From Flavobacteriales bacterium UBA7519 (GTDB lineage Bacteria > Bacteroidota > Bacteroidia > Flavobacteriales > Weeksellaceae), in assembly GCA_002476905.1 (NCBI GenBank), contig DLND01000026.1:1-10056 (forward strand): DNA of 10,056 nucleotides, given 5' to 3'. Numbering within the stretch: position 1 is the first letter of the stretch; the number at the start of each line of letters is the position of its first letter. Below are positions 1 to 6,674 of the stretch, piece by piece. The translations under genes and the position numbers were made by a program. The notes beneath the pieces are model-generated. The model made no database searches. It worked only from the letters and a program-made list of their open reading frames with translations, and had not been told where the DNA came from.

Positions 1-1
1 G

Positions 2-361
2 AAAGGTTTAAGAACCGTGCTAGGCTGGGACAATCTTGATATTTTATTAGCAAAAAAACACGGTTGGGACGTTGTTACGATTAAAGACCTTTGGGTAAAA
101 CATTTGCGCCCGACAGCTTACAAATACAAAGATCAGAAAGCAGAAAAACTAGGACAATATTTTTATAATATTGGTTTAAATTTGCCTCTGGCAATGATTT
201 CTGCGGCAAAATCGAGCTTTAAAAACCGTTCTGCTAAAGAATTTTTTATCACAATTAATTCCTTTCTTAAGCAAAAAGAAAAATTAAATCTTACAGAAGA
301 TGAGATCCGATTTATACGGAACCTGCGCTGGAAGGAGTTTTTAAGTAATTTTGGATTATGA
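2..361 (+). CDS. Family 2 glycosyltransferase, C-terminal part (5' end outside window)
   Basis: The frame is open from the first full codon at base 2 to the TGA at 359-361, giving 119 visible residues. The visible part begins KGLRTVLGWDNLDILLAKKHGW and continues with a KHLRPTAYKYKDQ stretch. In bacterial GT2 (GT-A fold) enzymes, a GWDxxDxxxA segment followed by an HxRPT-type segment marks the end of the catalytic domain, where the acceptor side and the conserved base lie; this is family knowledge. The remaining ~75 residues, rich in Lys, Phe and Leu, look like the usual amphipathic tail. The N-terminal nucleotide-sugar binding half and the DXD motif lie upstream of the window. A GTG at 17 is only an internal codon, not a start. 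The likely role is transfer of a sugar in LPS, capsule or exopolysaccharide synthesis, consistent with a second putative glycosyltransferase downstream. Donor and acceptor cannot be read from this fragment. Confidence 0.75.
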   Translation, partial: KGLRTVLGWDNLDILLAKKHGWDVVTIKDLWVKHLRPTAYKYKDQKAEKLGQYFYNIGLNLPLAMISAAKSSFKNRSAKEFFITINSFLKQKEKLNLTEDEIRFIRNLRWKEFLSNFGL

Positions 362-498
362 TTTTCGAAAGCTATTTCCCGCATTCCACTTCAAACCCAA
401 CAAAGCAGTTTGATGGAGTTAATCTTTTTTGCTCGGTAAATTCTAACGCAAAAAAGGATTCGTTTGCAATGGGGTATAGTTCCAAATATTGTAGTTAG
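358..498 (+). CDS. Doubtful 46-residue ORF overlapping the GT2 stop codon
   Basis: An ATG at 358-360 overlaps the TGA of the preceding glycosyltransferase as ATGA, a typical translational-coupling arrangement. It opens 46 codons to a TAG at 496-498, six bases before the next gene. The product (MIFESYFPHSTSNPTKQFDG..., ending GYSSKYCS) is polar, Ser/Asn/Lys-rich and has two Cys. It has no membrane segment or signal peptide and I recognise no family. It could be a small coupled gene, the remnant of a deleted gene, or chance. Position favours a real gene; composition and lack of a recognisable motif do not. Confidence 0.22.
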   Translation: MIFESYFPHSTSNPTKQFDGVNLFCSVNSNAKKDSFAMGYSSKYCS

Positions 499-504
499 CA
501 AAAA

Positions 505-1416
505 ATGAAAAAAATTGCATACATAGAACTCGATACCCATGCCGAATTAGCGGCTAATTTCTATGAATTAACCAAGGATTCATCAGAAATATGTGTTGAT
601 TTTTATTTCTCGGAAAAGATTTTTAAGATCCTCGACATTCACACTGAAAACATTTTCTTAACCGATAATTCAGCGCTTTTTGAAACCCTGGAACAGAAAA
701 AATACGATTTGATTATCATTGGAACTGTCCACAGGCATTTTAATCTATACAAAACAATTGTTGGAAAATTCAAAACTGCTATTATTGTTCACAACCTAAA
801 TTTTACCAAATCTTCCAAATGGCAGTTGCTAAAAAGTATTTTCAAAAAAGATTTTAAATACAGACTAAAGTTACTCCTGAAAGAATCTTTATTGGATGCT
901 CCAAAAGTTTATCAACAGTCGCATTATCTGTTGGGAATAGATAAGCAGATGTCAAAAAATAATAACTTAGAATTTCTGCCCATTTATTTTAATGAATTTA
1001 ATTCCAGCGAGTCAGAATCTGACACTATAAAAATTGTGATTCCCGGCACAGTCTCACAAAGCAGGCGAGATTATTATTCATTTTTTGAAAAACTAAAACA
1101 GTTCAGAGATATCGGAGTTAATTACAAGATTATTTTACTGGGAAAAGCAGCAGGAAAGGAATTGAAAAATATAAAGTTAATTTCAGATAAACTTCCGCAA
1201 TTTATTACTATACAATACTTTGAAAATAAAATAAACCAGGATATTTTTGATGATTGGATGATGAAAGCTGATGTTTTATATTGCCCAATTCAAAAAGAAA
1301 CTGAATTTTTCTCTATCAAAGAAATCTACGGAAAAACAAAGATCAGTGGAAACATTGGAGACGCCATCAAATATGCAAAACCTGCTATTTTCCCAAAAAT
1401 TTACGCGTCAGATTAA
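505..1416 (+). CDS. Putative GT-B-like glycosyltransferase, prematurely stopped
   Basis: This 303-residue protein starts at an ATG preceded by an A-rich stretch. The N-terminus (MKKIAYIELDTHAELAANF) is a beta-strand/loop start as in GT-B enzymes, followed by alternating strands such as KYDLIIIGTVHRHF (~66-79) and TAIIVHNLNFTK (~91-102). The second half has IVIPGTVSQSRRDY (~177-190), YKIILLGKA (~207-215), ADVLYCPIQKETEFFS (~255-270) and YGKTKISGNIGDAIKYAKPAIFP (~275-297). That order resembles the C-terminal nucleotide-sugar domain of GT-B glycosyltransferases; the family call is my inference from fold-like pattern. No signal peptide or membrane helix is visible, so it is probably cytosolic and acts in surface-glycan assembly with the GT2 upstream. 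The TAA at 1414-1416 cuts the protein inside what looks like its conserved C-terminal region. A further 43 codons stay open in the same frame, so this is probably a nonsense-mutated gene or a sequencing error. A truncated protein may lack the final helices of the second domain. Confidence 0.6.
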   Translation: MKKIAYIELDTHAELAANFYELTKDSSEICVDFYFSEKIFKILDIHTENIFLTDNSALFETLEQKKYDLIIIGTVHRHFNLYKTIVGKFKTAIIVHNLNFTKSSKWQLLKSIFKKDFKYRLKLLLKESLLDAPKVYQQSHYLLGIDKQMSKNNNLEFLPIYFNEFNSSESESDTIKIVIPGTVSQSRRDYYSFFEKLKQFRDIGVNYKIILLGKAAGKELKNIKLISDKLPQFITIQYFENKINQDIFDDWMMKADVLYCPIQKETEFFSIKEIYGKTKISGNIGDAIKYAKPAIFPKIYASD

Positions 1417-1548
1417 AAGTTTATCATCAAAGAAAAAACGGATTTGCTAACTCAATTTTCAGAAGTTAGCAATCAGGCTTTTGATTTTAATAATTATATA
1501 AAAGAAAATATTTCGGAAGAATTAATCCAGTTATTAAAAGCACTTTAA
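1417..1548 (+). pseudogene. In-frame 3' remainder of the interrupted glycosyltransferase
   Basis: Directly after the TAA at 1414-1416, the same frame stays open for 43 codons to a second TAA at 1546-1548. It encodes KFIIKEKTDLLTQ... ending EELIQLLKAL. Composition matches the upstream gene, and the two predicted short helices are what normally closes a glycosyltransferase C-terminal domain. There is no start codon at its beginning, so it would not be translated on its own. A single change in the third base of the stop codon (TAA to TAT or TAC, Tyr) would restore a 347-residue protein. The second stop lies only 5 bp from the stop of the convergent FUSC gene, which suits the original gene end better than the first stop does. 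Confidence 0.65.
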
Positions 1549-1553
1549 GAACT

Positions 1554-2633
1554 TTATTTTAAAAAACTTTTACTCAGAACAATTTTTGATTTTCTCAAAT
1601 TCTTTATTGAACTGAATCTAATTCTCTCATTATACAAAAACCAACCGCCAATACAACCAATCGCGCTGCCAATTAAAATCTCCAACAATCTCATTTTTAA
1701 AAGATAATTGGGATCAAGTGCAGTAGAACTTCCAGTTTCTGCAAGTAAAATTCCCATCGGTGTCAGAAACATTACAGCTAAGGCATAATGTCTTGTAATC
1801 AACATTTCGACGATAATTTGAAGTGTGATAATACAAATGCAAATCCACAAAATATTGTTCACATAAGAAAAGATAAACCAAGCAATTCCTAGTCCGATAA
1901 TGGTTCCTATAATTCTGTGCAAGCCTCTTTTCCAAATATGATATCGGTTTACACCTTGTAACACTGCTAAGCTGGAAATTGGGATCCAATAAGGATATTC
2001 TAATTTGAAAATCTGTCCAACTAAAACAGACGCAAACATACAAATGCCAATAATAAACGATTCTACAAGGTTGACGTAAGGATTGATTTGAAAAGTTGTT
2101 AAAGAAGATTTTGATTCTTTTTTGTTTTTCATCAAGCTGTAAATCAAACAGATGAGGCAAGCATTAAGAGTTCCGATAGTGAAAATTCCGATTTTCTGAG
2201 GAATAGCTTCTGGATGATGTGGAAGTCCGATTGCCATTGATGCCATCATGATGAAGAAAAAACTTCCAGGTGGTTTCAGATTGAAATATCTCACGATGTA
2301 ATAAGCAATTGCCGAAAAAATCCCGAAAGCAAAAGGCGCAATCCACATATTAAAACTAAAAACCAATCCGAAAATGTAAGAAATAATCATCCCAAAAGAG
2401 CAAACAAACATTTTCATCATTATCTCAAAAATATCTTTGCTATTCGGAATGTATAGAATAACTAAACCCGCTAAACTTGCTGTCAAAGCCGACCTAACAT
2501 CTGCAAAAAAATAACCGAATAATAATGGGATTCCCACTGCAAATCCTGCAAGAAAAGGAATATGCCAACTTCTGGGCGAAGATTTCAGTACAAAAAAAGA
2601 ACTGATTTCTTCTTTAATATAATTGATTTTCAA
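1554..2633 (-). CDS. FUSC-family inner-membrane protein
   Basis: The protein has 359 residues and many hydrophobic segments in two blocks separated by a charged linker (~170-178, KNKKESK). The N-terminal block (~25-168) holds helices such as FLAGFAVGIPLLFGYFF, a helix-turn pattern typical of FUSC/YccS-like proteins. The second block (~190-333) contains PYWIPISSLAVLQGVNRYHIWKRGLHRIIGTIIGLGIAW (~214-252), the hallmark of the FUSC_2-type domain, in which an Arg-rich loop precedes a Gly-rich helix. Family members are inner-membrane parts of aromatic acid or related exporters, but many are uncharacterised, so substrate is unknown. No large cytosolic domain follows, and the protein is about half the size of YccS. 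No in-frame ATG precedes the first membrane segment and a TGA lies upstream, so the start is taken as TTG at 2633-2631, giving MKINYIKEEISSFF. A good promoter lies about 60-90 bp upstream. It is a single gene, convergent with the glycosyltransferase. Confidence 0.8.
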   Translation of the reverse strand: MKINYIKEEISSFFVLKSSPRSWHIPFLAGFAVGIPLLFGYFFADVRSALTASLAGLVILYIPNSKDIFEIMMKMFVCSFGMIISYIFGLVFSFNMWIAPFAFGIFSAIAYYIVRYFNLKPPGSFFFIMMASMAIGLPHHPEAIPQKIGIFTIGTLNACLICLIYSLMKNKKESKSSLTTFQINPYVNLVESFIIGICMFASVLVGQIFKLEYPYWIPISSLAVLQGVNRYHIWKRGLHRIIGTIIGLGIAWFIFSYVNNILWICICIITLQIIVEMLITRHYALAVMFLTPMGILLAETGSSTALDPNYLLKMRLLEILIGSAIGCIGGWFLYNERIRFSSIKNLRKSKIVLSKSFLK

Positions 2634-2694
2634 TGGATTGTCTTTTACTTTAGAATTAGATTTTGGCAGTCATAACTTGTTATTTTTGCCAATG

Positions 2695-2723
2695 CAAAAT
2701 TAATAATAATCATCCAATATCAA
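2695..2723 (-). promoter_or_regulatory. Promoter for the FUSC gene
   Basis: Read on the minus strand there is TTG (2723-2721), an 18-base spacer and TAATTTTG (2702-2695). This matches the Bacteroidetes/Flavobacterium sigma consensus TTG-N17-23-TAnnTTTG exactly. Transcription would begin near 2688, leaving a leader of about 55 bases before the TTG start at 2633. No operator-like palindrome is evident. Confidence 0.6.
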
Positions 2724-2757
2724 CTTCTGATGCAATGATAAATTGCTTAAAAATCGC

Positions 2758-2765
2758 TATTTTTG
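2758..2765 (+). promoter_or_regulatory. -7 element for the UvrD/PcrA gene
   Basis: TATTTTTG at 2758-2765 matches TAnnTTTG and would place the transcript start near 2772, about 18 bases before the ATG at 2790. The -33 region is poor: only ATG (2735-2737) stands at a 20-base spacing in place of TTG. A second TATTTTTG at 2681-2688 has a TTTG at 2662-2665, but that spacing of 15 is short and the leader would be about 95 bases. Either could serve the gene. Confidence 0.35.
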
Positions 2766-2789
2766 TTACCTTAAAATTTTGAGACAAGA

Positions 2790-5117
2790 ATGGATTATCT
2801 GAAAGGATTGAATGAGCCACAGTTTGAAGCAGTTACAACATTAGAAGGACCTTTGATGGTTTTGGCAGGCGCAGGTTCCGGCAAAACACGAGTTCTGACG
2901 ATGAGGATTGCTCATCTTATTACCAATGGAATTGACCCTTTCAATATTCTGGCTCTGACGTTTACGAACAAGGCGGCCAAAGAAATGAAAGAACGTATCG
3001 CAAAAGTCGTAGGCGTGAGCGATGCACGTTCACTTTGGATGGGAACATTTCACTCTGTTTTTGCGAGAATTTTGAGAAGCGAAGCGCATTATCTCGGCTA
3101 TCCTTCCAACTTTACCATTTATGATGCTCAGGATGCTTTGAATGTCCTGAAAAAAGTCATCAAGGATATGAGTGTAGATGCGGAGGTTTATAAAGCTAAA
3201 AAGGTTCTTTCGAGAATCTCTCAGTATAAAAATAACCTGATAACTGTCAATGCCTATTTCAATAATCCAGAGTTGATGGAAGCAGACGAAAGAGCTAACA
3301 TGAGGCTGATTGGCGAGATTTACCGAAAGTATGTGGAGGCTTGTTTCAAAAATGGAGCGATGGATTTTGATGATTTATTACTGAAAACCAACGAATTACT
3401 GACACGTTTCCCTGAAGTATTAGCCAAATATCAAGACAGATTCCGATACATTTTGGTTGATGAGTATCAGGATACAAATCATTCTCAATATTTGATTGTC
3501 AAAGCTTTAGCATCGAAATTCGAGAATATCTGTGTAGTTGGTGACGATGCACAGTCGATTTATTCTTTTCGTGGTGCAAACATCTATAACATCCTGAATT
3601 TCAAGAAAGATTATCCCGATGCAGTCACTGTTTCTCTGGAGCAGAATTACCGCTCTACACAGAATATTGTAGATGCAGCCAATGTCGTGATTTCCAAAAA
3701 TCTTCAACAATTCAAGAAAAATGTTTTTAGTGAAAATGAAGTCGGGGAGAAGATAAAAGTTTACCGAAGTCTTTCCGATGCGGATGAAGCCAATTTTGTA
3801 TCGGCCAATATCTTCGAACTTCATAACACGCAACAGAGAAAATTCTCGGACTTTGCGATCCTTTACCGTACCAATTCGCAAACCAGAGCTTTTGAAGATG
3901 CGCTCAGGAAAAAAAATATTCCTTACAGAGTTTATGGCGGATTGTCTTTCTACCAAAGAAAAGAAGTCAAAGATTTATTGGCTTATCTAAGGATTTTGAT
4001 TAATGAAAATGATTCCGAAGCCTTATCCAGAATCATAAATTATCCGGCAAGAGGCATTGGTGAGACCACTCAAAATAAACTGATTGTTTTTGCAGATTCT
4101 CGCAGCATCCCGATAACTCAGGTTTTGGACAATCTCGGCTTTTATGCACCCCAATTAGGTCTGAATAACGGAATTATTACCAAGCTCGGCGATTTTTGGG
4201 CGATGATAAAAGCATTCCAGGTGATGCTGAAAACTGAAACCGTCTATGATGTCGCCATGGAAGTTGCAAAACGAAGCGGTTTGATTAAATTTTTAAAAGA
4301 AGATCAAACACCGGAAGGAATTTCACGTGTAGAAAATATCCAGGAGTTACTGAACTCGATGCAAGGTTTTATTGAAGAACAGAGACAGATTGAGGACGGC
4401 GACCCGAGCCTTTCCAATTTCCTAGAGAATATTGCGTTGTCATCTGATACTCAGAATGATAAAGATGATGGTGATAAAGTATCGCTGATGACCATTCACT
4501 TATCCAAAGGATTAGAATTTCCCGTAGTTTACCTTGTAGGCTTGGAAGAAAATCTGTTCCCGAGTTTTATGAGCTCATCTACCCGAGAAGAACTGGAAGA
4601 GGAAAGACGTCTGTTTTACGTTGCATTAACAAGAGCAGAGAAACAAGCTTATTTCACCTATGCTGTCTCACGTTTTCAATGGGGAAAAATTACCGATTCT
4701 GAGCCTTCTAGATTTTTGAGCGAGGTAGATTCAAAATACATCGAATTCATTAATCCGATGCTGGAAGCGAGATTCGTGAATAATTCCGGAATCAGTTCCA
4801 ACATTTTCGATGAAAGACCTTCTGAACCACGCTTTTTCAAAAAGAAGGAAGAGAAAAAAACTCTGGCAAGAAATGAGACTATTCCTGCGGTAAAGAAAAC
4901 ATTAAAACCTGTAGCAACTGCTAAAATAATCAATCCAAGCGGATCTTCTTCAGAAGATATAGAAGTGGGCGACAGAGTTCGTCACGACCGTTTCGGTGTT
5001 GGGGAAGTGACATTTCTGGATGGAACTGATCCTCAGAACATCAAAGCCAAGGTCATTTTCAGCAATGAAGGAGAGAAAAATCTTATTCTGAAATTTGCTA
5101 AATTGACGAAGATTTAG
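2790..5117 (+). CDS. uvrD: ATP-dependent DNA helicase of the UvrD/PcrA family
   Basis: This 775-residue superfamily 1A helicase moves 3' to 5' on single-stranded DNA. The family acts in nucleotide excision and mismatch repair, removal of stalled RNA polymerase, and dismantling of RecA filaments. All motifs are visible: Q-motif-like LNEPQFEAV (7-15), Walker A AGAGSGKT (26-33), motif Ia LTFTNKAAKEM (56-66), Walker B/motif II DEYQD (224-228), motif III GDDAQSIYSFRGA (251-263), motif IV LEQNYRST (283-290), motif V VSLMTIHLSKGLEF (~564-577) and motif VI EERRLFYVALTRAE (604-617). After a lysine-rich linker (~663-721) comes a C-terminal Tudor-like domain, EVGDRVRHDRFGVGEV...GEKNLILKFAKLTKI (725-775). 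In PcrA/UvrD this domain contacts RNA polymerase. Length is typical, and no RecB-type nuclease domain is present. The name UvrD or PcrA is a matter of convention outside gamma-proteobacteria. The gene has its own promoter region and no obvious terminator, and is followed by a repeat-rich gap. Confidence 0.95.
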   Translation: MDYLKGLNEPQFEAVTTLEGPLMVLAGAGSGKTRVLTMRIAHLITNGIDPFNILALTFTNKAAKEMKERIAKVVGVSDARSLWMGTFHSVFARILRSEAHYLGYPSNFTIYDAQDALNVLKKVIKDMSVDAEVYKAKKVLSRISQYKNNLITVNAYFNNPELMEADERANMRLIGEIYRKYVEACFKNGAMDFDDLLLKTNELLTRFPEVLAKYQDRFRYILVDEYQDTNHSQYLIVKALASKFENICVVGDDAQSIYSFRGANIYNILNFKKDYPDAVTVSLEQNYRSTQNIVDAANVVISKNLQQFKKNVFSENEVGEKIKVYRSLSDADEANFVSANIFELHNTQQRKFSDFAILYRTNSQTRAFEDALRKKNIPYRVYGGLSFYQRKEVKDLLAYLRILINENDSEALSRIINYPARGIGETTQNKLIVFADSRSIPITQVLDNLGFYAPQLGLNNGIITKLGDFWAMIKAFQVMLKTETVYDVAMEVAKRSGLIKFLKEDQTPEGISRVENIQELLNSMQGFIEEQRQIEDGDPSLSNFLENIALSSDTQNDKDDGDKVSLMTIHLSKGLEFPVVYLVGLEENLFPSFMSSSTREELEEERRLFYVALTRAEKQAYFTYAVSRFQWGKITDSEPSRFLSEVDSKYIEFINPMLEARFVNNSGISSNIFDERPSEPRFFKKKEEKKTLARNETIPAVKKTLKPVATAKIINPSGSSSEDIEVGDRVRHDRFGVGEVTFLDGTDPQNIKAKVIFSNEGEKNLILKFAKLTKI

Positions 5118-5125
5118 AAAGAAAC

Positions 5126-5149
5126 AAGAATCAAGGCAAAAGATTCAAG
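5126..5149. repeat. Short tandem pair AAGA[A/T]TCAAG
   Basis: AAGAATCAAG (5126-5135) and AAGATTCAAG (5140-5149) match at 9 of 10 positions with a 14-base period, just after the helicase stop codon. It could be chance in A-rich DNA, but it stands in a gap otherwise made of repeat-like blocks. Confidence 0.35.
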
Positions 5150-5159
5150 AAAATATTTT

Positions 5160-5254
5160 TTTAAGCACAAAAACTACAAAGGAGTTATAGAAACTAAATC
5201 TTGCGAACAAAAAAGAAATTACATTATCATAAAACTTTTGTGACTTTTGTGGTT
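5160..5254. mobile_element. MITE-like or dispersed intergenic repeat (~95 bp)
   Basis: The ends are imperfect inverted repeats. The left end (5161-5181, TTAAGCACAAAAACTACAAA...) and the reverse complement of the right end (5236-5256, TTAACCACAAAAGTCACAAA...) agree at 16 of 21 positions. An identical AATATTTT lies on each side (5152-5159 and 5255-5262), as a target duplication would. The inside (~5182-5235) has no ORF. I recall similar CACAAAA...TTTTGTGG blocks scattered between genes in Chryseobacterium-type genomes, but that is memory, not a search. Copy number in this genome cannot be judged from one copy, and the flanking repeat is A+T only, so chance is possible. Confidence 0.45.
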
Positions 5255-5270
5255 AATATTTTAATAAAAA

Positions 5271-5298
5271 GCTAAAAACAAGTCGCTAGAAGCTAAAG
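5271..5298. repeat. GCTARAR heptamer cluster
   Basis: Three copies of a heptamer, GCTAAAA (5271-5277), GCTAGAA (5285-5291) and GCTAAAG (5292-5298), the last two adjacent, sit directly upstream of lolD. No promoter consensus is visible between this cluster and the lolD start. The cluster may be a remnant of a short tandem repeat. Confidence 0.35.
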
Positions 5299-5306
5299 GC
5301 AAAATT

Positions 5307-5981
5307 ATGATTCGAGCAAAAAATATACATAAATTCTACGGAACCCTGGAGGTTCTAAAAGGTGTTGATATCCATATCAAACCAAGCGAAGTGATTTCCA
5401 TTGTTGGAGAATCAGGCGCGGGAAAATCAACGCTACTTCAGATTTTAGGAACATTGGATAAACCTTCGGAAATTGAAAAATTCAATACTGAAATTGCTTT
5501 AGACGGCAATTCTTACCTTAAAATGAAAGATAAAGAATTGTCAAAATTCCGTAACAAAAATATCGGTTTCGTATTTCAGAATCATCAGCTTTTACCTGAG
5601 TTTACAGCACTTGAAAATGTGTTGCTCCCTACCAGAATTGCCGGTATTCCCGAAAAAACAGTAATCGAAAAGGCGCATTCCCTATTTGAGGATCTAAATA
5701 TTGCAGCAAGACTTCATCATAAACCATCTGAACTTTCCGGAGGTGAAGCGCAAAGGGTTGCTGTAGCACGAGCTTTAATCAATTCGCCAAAAATTATATT
5801 TGCCGATGAACCGACAGGAAACCTGGATTCTAAAAATGCTGATGCACTTCACCAGTTATTTTTTGATTTGAGGGATAAATATAAACAGACCTTTGTCATT
5901 GTGACGCACAATCCTATTCTCGCAGAGAGCACAGACAGGAAGCTGGTGATGAAGGACGGACAGATTATTAACAATCTTTAA
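5307..5981 (+). CDS. lolD: ABC transporter ATP-binding protein, LolD type
   Basis: This 224-residue ABC ATPase has all catalytic motifs: Walker [10 protein letters not shown] (34-42), Q-loop Gln91 in [18 protein letters not shown], signature LSGGEAQR (143-150), Walker [14 protein letters not shown] (163-175) and H-loop His201. The ENVLLP and DEPTGNLDS wording with a length near 225 is that of the LolD/MacB/FtsE group. LolD with LolC/LolE releases lipoproteins from the inner membrane for transfer to LolA and the outer membrane. No LolC/E permease gene is adjacent, so the specific partner is inferred; in Bacteroidetes the ATPase gene is often separate. Between the Walker A and Q-loop there is a slightly extended stretch ([20 protein letters not shown], ~54-73). 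The start ATG at 5307 gives the normal [12 protein letters not shown] beginning. It heads an operon with radC, 15 bases downstream. No promoter is obvious, since the upstream gap is repeat-rich. Confidence 0.88.
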   Translation: MIRAKNIHKFYGTLEVLKGVDIHIKPSEVISIVGESGAGKSTLLQILGTLDKPSEIEKFNTEIALDGNSYLKMKDKELSKFRNKNIGFVFQNHQLLPEFTALENVLLPTRIAGIPEKTVIEKAHSLFEDLNIAARLHHKPSELSGGEAQRVAVARALINSPKIIFADEPTGNLDSKNADALHQLFFDLRDKYKQTFVIVTHNPILAESTDRKLVMKDGQIINNL

Positions 5982-5996
5982 TTATTTTCAACCACT

Positions 5997-6674
5997 TTGA
6001 GCATAAAATCCCTTGCGGAAGACGACCGCCCAAGAGAAAAATTCCTGCTGAAAGGAAAAGCTGCAGTTTCGGATTCCGAATTGCTTGCTATTATTATGGG
6101 CAGTGGAAATCGTGAGGAGTCCGCTGTTGAATTGGCAAGAAGAATTTTAAATTCGGTGGAAAACAATTGGCACAGACTAAGTCAGCTCAACATAAAAGAT
6201 TTGACGAAATTTAAAGGCGTAGGCGAGGCAAAAGCCATTTCTATTGCAACAGCTTTGGAAATTGGAAACAGGAAATCTCAGCAGGAAGTTTTAGAAAGAC
6301 AACAAATTACTAGCAGCCGAGAGGCTTTTGAGATATTGCAACCTCATCTTTCTGACCTGCAAACGGAAGAATTCTGGATTATTTTTTTAAACCATCAGAA
6401 TAAAATTCTCTATAAAAACTGTCTTTTCCGTGGCGGAATTGCAAGTTCTGTTGCTGATGTACGAGTTATTTTCAAGACAGCTCTCGAGCATTTTTCTACC
6501 GGAATTATCGTCGCTCATAATCATCCAGCTGGTAGTCTGAAGCCTAGTCAACAGGACATTAATATTACCAATAAAATAAAGGAAGCTGGAAAACTGCTTG
6601 ATATCGAATTGCTAGATCATCTGATTATTGCTCAAAATCAGTTTTACAGTTTCAAAGAAGAAGGGATTTTATAA
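5997..6674 (+). CDS. radC: RadC family JAB-domain protein
   Basis: The product has 225 residues. The N-terminal domain has a helix-hairpin-helix segment (~66-92, LTKFKGVGEAKAISIATALEIGNR). The C-terminal JAB/MPN domain carries the zinc-binding set: Glu in QTEEFWIIFLNHQ (~124) and HNHPAGSLKPSQQD (174-187, with His174, His176 and Asp187). RadC was named for a supposed role in DNA repair, but that role is disputed and the enzyme activity is unknown. The start is TTG at 5997: no ATG or GTG is available in frame, and the resulting MSIKSLAEDDRPREK is the N-terminus expected for the family. The gene lies in the same frame as lolD, whose TAA (5979-5981) precedes it by 15 bases, and its own TAA overlaps the next ATG by one base. 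These three genes look cotranscribed, with coupled translation of the last two. Confidence 0.92.
   Translation: MSIKSLAEDDRPREKFLLKGKAAVSDSELLAIIMGSGNREESAVELARRILNSVENNWHRLSQLNIKDLTKFKGVGEAKAISIATALEIGNRKSQQEVLERQQITSSREAFEILQPHLSDLQTEEFWIIFLNHQNKILYKNCLFRGGIASSVADVRVIFKTALEHFSTGIIVAHNHPAGSLKPSQQDINITNKIKEAGKLLDIELLDHLIIAQNQFYSFKEEGIL

Noticed and set aside
459..466. TTCGTTTG as a possible -7 box for the gene at 505
   Set aside because: One mismatch in the key TA and no TTG at a suitable distance (nearest TTG gives a 27-base spacer); the gene is more likely read from upstream.
1714..2160. 148-codon minus-strand frame inside FUSC
   Set aside because: Out of frame with the recognisable FUSC protein; Cys- and Tyr-rich product typical of a shadow frame.
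3507..3956. Open frame of 149 codons on the minus strand
   Set aside because: Lies wholly inside the motif-complete UvrD/PcrA gene (motifs III-IV region); product is low in pattern and has no family resemblance, so it is an opposite-strand shadow.
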